DNA of 64,000 nucleotides from the NCBI GenBank assembly GCA_049276455.1, contig JBASWL010000224.1, positions 1-64,000 of the forward strand, given 5' to 3'. Each line of letters begins with the position of its first letter. Positions within the stretch are counted from its first letter, which is position 1. The stretch is from Georgfuchsia sp049276455 (lineage in GTDB: Bacteria; Pseudomonadota; Gammaproteobacteria; Burkholderiales; Rhodocyclaceae). This document shows positions 61,688-64,000 of the stretch, piece after piece. The notes below the pieces were generated by a model. That model searched no databases, was not told where the DNA came from, and was given only the letters and a program-made list of their open reading frames with translations. A program made the position numbers and the translations under genes.

Positions 61688-62475
61688 GGGGGGCGGTCAA
61701 CAGCGCAGGCGATTTTTACCGGCGTTTCCTGATGACGGGTGGCCTGCTGCTGCTCGCCATCAGTGCCAGTTTCGCCTACCTCGATCTCGATTTCGCCTCA
61801 CTTTTCTCGCGTGAAGCAGCAGCCGGGATGAGCGAATTCGCCATTTCCTTTTTTCCGCCGGCAACTGCGCCCGACTTCATCGGCAAGACCGCCAGCGGCG
61901 CCTTGCAGACTTTTGCTGTTGCGGCAGTCGGTACGCTGCTCGCCGCGCTGGCGGGAGTGTTGATGGCATTGCCCGCCGCCGGTCGCTTTGGTGGCGCGCT
62001 ACGATTGCCGGTGCGTTTCGGCCTCAACGCCCTGCGCAGCGTGCCGGAACTGGTCTGGGCAACCCTGATGGTGCTGGCTGCCGGTCTTGGCCCCTTTGCC
62101 GGGACGCTGGCACTGGCGCTGCACACCACCGGTGTGCTGGGGCGACTGTTCGCCGAAGCGATTGAAAATTCCCCGACTGCTGCAGAAACCTCGCTGCGCG
62201 AGGCCGGCAGCGGCAGTGCTGCTGCCTTCGTCTATGGCACGCTGCCGCAGGTCTGGCCGCAATTCATCGCTTACAGTCTCTACCGCCTGGAAATGAATAT
62301 ACGCATGGCGGCCATATTGGGCTTCGTCGGTGCCGGCGGGCTGGGCCAGATGCTCTACTACCATCTGTCCATCTTCCAGCAGGCGGAAGCGGCGACGGTG
62401 CTGATCGCGATGCTGGCGCTGGTACTCGCCGTTGATGGACTCAGCTACCTGCTGCGCGGGCGGCTTACAAACTGA
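61684..62475 (+). CDS. PhnE-like ABC transporter permease 2
   Basis: A second PhnE-type permease, 263 residues from GTG 61684, which overlaps the first permease's stop by four bases (GTGA). It shows RSVPELVWATLMVLAAGLGPF, EAGSGSAAAFVYGTLPQVWPQFIAYSLYRLEMNIRMAAILGFVGAGGLGQMLYYHL. Two PhnE-type permeases in series form the hetero-dimeric pore. The open frame continues upstream into permease 1, but that part is not used. Confidence 0.9.
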   Translation: MRGAVNSAGDFYRRFLMTGGLLLLAISASFAYLDLDFASLFSREAAAGMSEFAISFFPPATAPDFIGKTASGALQTFAVAAVGTLLAALAGVLMALPAAGRFGGALRLPVRFGLNALRSVPELVWATLMVLAAGLGPFAGTLALALHTTGVLGRLFAEAIENSPTAAETSLREAGSGSAAAFVYGTLPQVWPQFIAYSLYRLEMNIRMAAILGFVGAGGLGQMLYYHLSIFQQAEAATVLIAMLALVLAVDGLSYLLRGRLTN

Positions 62476-62476
62476 T

Positions 62477-62737
62477 TTATTTCAAGAGCGGGTGATCTGC
62501 CGGAAGCTGTTTGGAATACCAGATGGCAATCTTGTGGCGCAGGCTTTTTTCGGCAACCTGGTCTTCAGGCAAAGGCTGAATTACTTTGTCATGAACCAGC
62601 AGGCGGTAGATATAGAGCAGCTTTTCGCTTGCCGAGTCGGTCGGCTCGAACTCGACGACGCCACGATTTTCGGCATACTTCACGCCCGCCTGCAAGGCGG
62701 CTTTGAACAGCTCGTTTTCATGCTTAAGTTTCTTCAT
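62477..62737 (-). CDS. DUF5062-like small protein
   Basis: An 86-residue protein starting MKKLKHENELFKAALQAGVKYAENRG and ending HKIAIWYSKQLPADHPLLK, resembling the DUF5062 family (recall, not verified). It is soluble and charged. ATG 62737 follows GGAGG; a longer frame to 62863 is not used. It is convergent with the transporter operon, with one base separating the stops, and divergent from SCO1. Confidence 0.75.
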   Translation of the reverse strand: MKKLKHENELFKAALQAGVKYAENRGVVEFEPTDSASEKLLYIYRLLVHDKVIQPLPEDQVAEKSLRHKIAIWYSKQLPADHPLLK

Positions 62738-62852
62738 TGCAATGCCTCCGATTTCACGCAGCCGGTACCGGCGAGGTACTGCCGCAAAACAATGAGGAAA
62801 GTATAGGCTACATGCTAGAGTTGGTTTTCCCAAGTCTGAGTTCCTTGCTCGT

Positions 62853-63485
62853 ATGTCCGTCATAAGTTCCCACGGGATTGCTCTTCACACCAGCCGGAGT
62901 GTGGCTGCATTACACGCGTTGCTACTCGCACTGGCCATTCTGCTGGCGGCCTGCAGCCCGGAACCCGCGCACTTTAATGCCATCAACGTAACCGGGGCCA
63001 ACTGGGGCCGTGATTTCCATCTTGCCGATGCGAGTGGCAAGCCGCGTCAGCTGGCCGATTTCAAGGGCAAGGCGGTGGTGATTTTCTTCGGTTATGTGCA
63101 GTGCCCCGACGTTTGTCCTACCACCATGAACAAGCTGCACGAAGTGATGCGGCTGTTGGGCGACGAAGCGAATCGCGTCCAGGTGCTGTTCGTCACGCTT
63201 GATCCCGAGCGCGACACGCCGGAGTTGCTGGCGCAATACGTGCCTGCTTTCGATTCGCGCTTTCTCGGCCTTTACGGCAGTCTCGATGCGACGGCCGCGA
63301 TGGCGAAAGACTACAGGGTTTTCTATCAGAAGCGGGCGGGATCAAAGCCCGGGCGCTATACGATCGATCATTCGTCGGGACTATATGCTTATGATCCGCA
63401 GGGCCGCCTGCGGCTTTTTATATCCAACAATGAAGAAGCGGCGAAGATTGCCGCCGACCTCGGGCAGTTATTGGCAGGACGCTGA
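62853..63485 (+). CDS. SCO1/SenC-type copper chaperone lipoprotein
   Basis: A 210-residue SCO1-family protein for copper delivery to cytochrome oxidase CuA. The lipobox LLAACS places the lipidated Cys at 34. The thioredoxin-like copper motif is CPDVC (Cys84, Cys88) in VIFFGYVQCPDVCPTTMNKLHEV, with the third ligand His173 (TIDHSSGLY). The start ATG 62853 has no obvious Shine-Dalgarno sequence. It is 116 bases from the divergent DUF5062-like gene. Confidence 0.93.
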   Translation: MSVISSHGIALHTSRSVAALHALLLALAILLAACSPEPAHFNAINVTGANWGRDFHLADASGKPRQLADFKGKAVVIFFGYVQCPDVCPTTMNKLHEVMRLLGDEANRVQVLFVTLDPERDTPELLAQYVPAFDSRFLGLYGSLDATAAMAKDYRVFYQKRAGSKPGRYTIDHSSGLYAYDPQGRLRLFISNNEEAAKIAADLGQLLAGR

Positions 63486-63629
63486 TTTTCCAGATCAACC
63501 GGAAGCCGCAAGGCCGCAAGACTGTCTGCTGCAGTTGATTGTTGACGTCCCGCTACGCGTGGGTACGGAAACCTCAAATTGATTCACGTCAACAAAGTTA
63601 CACATCACGCGAATTTTTTAGGCAACAAT

Positions 63630-64000
63630 TTATAAACCAAGGTCCGCCCATAGCTCATCGATCCGCTGCTTTATCACAGTGTCCATAACGATGGGGCGAC
63701 CCCATTCGCGCCGGGTTTCGGCGGGCCATTTGTTGGTGGCGTCAATGCCCATCTTGCTGCCGAGTCCGGCCACCGGTGAGGCAAAGTCGAGATAGTCTAT
63801 CGGCGTGTTGTCGGCGATGAGTGTGTCGCGCCTGGCATCAACGCGTGTGGTAATGGCCCAGACCACATCCTTCCAGTCACGGATATTCACGTCGTCGTCG
63901 GTGACGATGATGAACTTGGTGTACATGAACTGGCGCAGGAAGCTCCAGATGCCGAACATCACGCGCTTGGCATGGCCGGGGTACTGCTTCTTCATGCTTA
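63630..64000 (-). CDS. ubiD: 3-octaprenyl-4-hydroxybenzoate carboxy-lyase (UbiD), C-terminal part
   Basis: The end of UbiD, which removes the carboxyl group in ubiquinone synthesis using prenylated FMN. The visible 122 residues contain KKQYPGHAKRVMFGIWSFLRQFMYTKFIIVTDDDVNIRDWKDVVWAITTRVD, IDYLDFASPVAGLGSKMGIDATNKWPAETRREWGRPI, and a C-terminal helix. The frame continues beyond base 64000, so the N-terminal part is outside the window. It converges on SCO1 with a 144-base gap. Confidence 0.93.
   Translation of the reverse strand, partial: SMKKQYPGHAKRVMFGIWSFLRQFMYTKFIIVTDDDVNIRDWKDVVWAITTRVDARRDTLIADNTPIDYLDFASPVAGLGSKMGIDATNKWPAETRREWGRPIVMDTVIKQRIDELWADLGL

Noticed and set aside
63579..63592. 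FNR-like TTGATTCACGTCAA
   Set aside because: One mismatch to consensus and located between the 3' ends of SCO1 and ubiD, where no promoter is expected.

Overview
The window is about 64 kb of ordinary-looking, fairly GC-rich chromosome from a betaproteobacterium. Three things point there: the gene order rpmH-rnpA-yidD-yidC-mnmE-mnmG-rsmG-parA-parB-atp operon set divergently against dnaA-dnaN-gyrB, protein sequences typical of the class, and a paired pyrB/non-catalytic pyrC'. A Rhodocyclales/Sterolibacteriaceae-type denitrifying or facultatively anaerobic relative is my inference, from the hybrid cluster protein with an FNR box, a ChpA-type kinase and the fadB/thiolase pair. No integrated phage, intact insertion sequence or CRISPR array was seen.

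Layout. 1-9.7 kb: the 3' part of a ChpA/CheA-like hybrid kinase, a DUF374 acyltransferase, a REP-like element and a broken VWA (NorD-like) gene, a zinc-ribbon/HEAGH membrane protein, algH(yqgE)-ruvX-pyrB-pyrC', and an MscS channel. 9.9-17.3 kb: yecH, a bidirectional terminator and the complete atp operon (minus strand) with its sigma70-type promoter. 17.3-31 kb: the replication-origin region: parAB, rsmG, mnmG, two parS sites in a long palindrome, mnmE, yidC, yidD, rnpA, rpmH, then dnaA, a candidate oriC, dnaN and gyrB. 31-38.9 kb: accessory genes: an hsdM stub, a NERD-domain membrane protein, FNR-box-controlled hcp, a TrkA-type potassium channel with a split YeeE/YedE pair, and an EF-G-like GTPase. 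38.7-47.7 kb: fadB and thiolase, DUF484, dapF, a CoA-binding protein, two LpxL-type acyltransferases and metK. 47.8-51.2 kb: a cytochrome c, tRNA-Arg(CCG), and a LysR regulator divergent from azoreductase and pirin genes.

51.7-58 kb is the most interesting part. A very long TonB/TolA-like protein converges on a minus-strand set: ECF sigma factor, small Cys/His anti-sigma factor, a secreted Cys- and Met-containing DUF2282 peptide, a DUF692 (MNIO) enzyme, its DUF2063 partner and a DoxX membrane protein. This is the architecture of a bufferin-type copper-handling RiPP system, with its own regulator pair next door. An outer-membrane beta-barrel gene is divergent from the sigma gene. 58.4-64 kb: a DUF805 protein, a four-gene PhnCDE-like ABC transporter of the type often labelled putative selenate transporter, a small DUF5062-like protein, a SCO1-type copper chaperone and the 3' end of ubiD. 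Copper-related genes (bufferin set, SCO1) lie within about 10 kb of each other.
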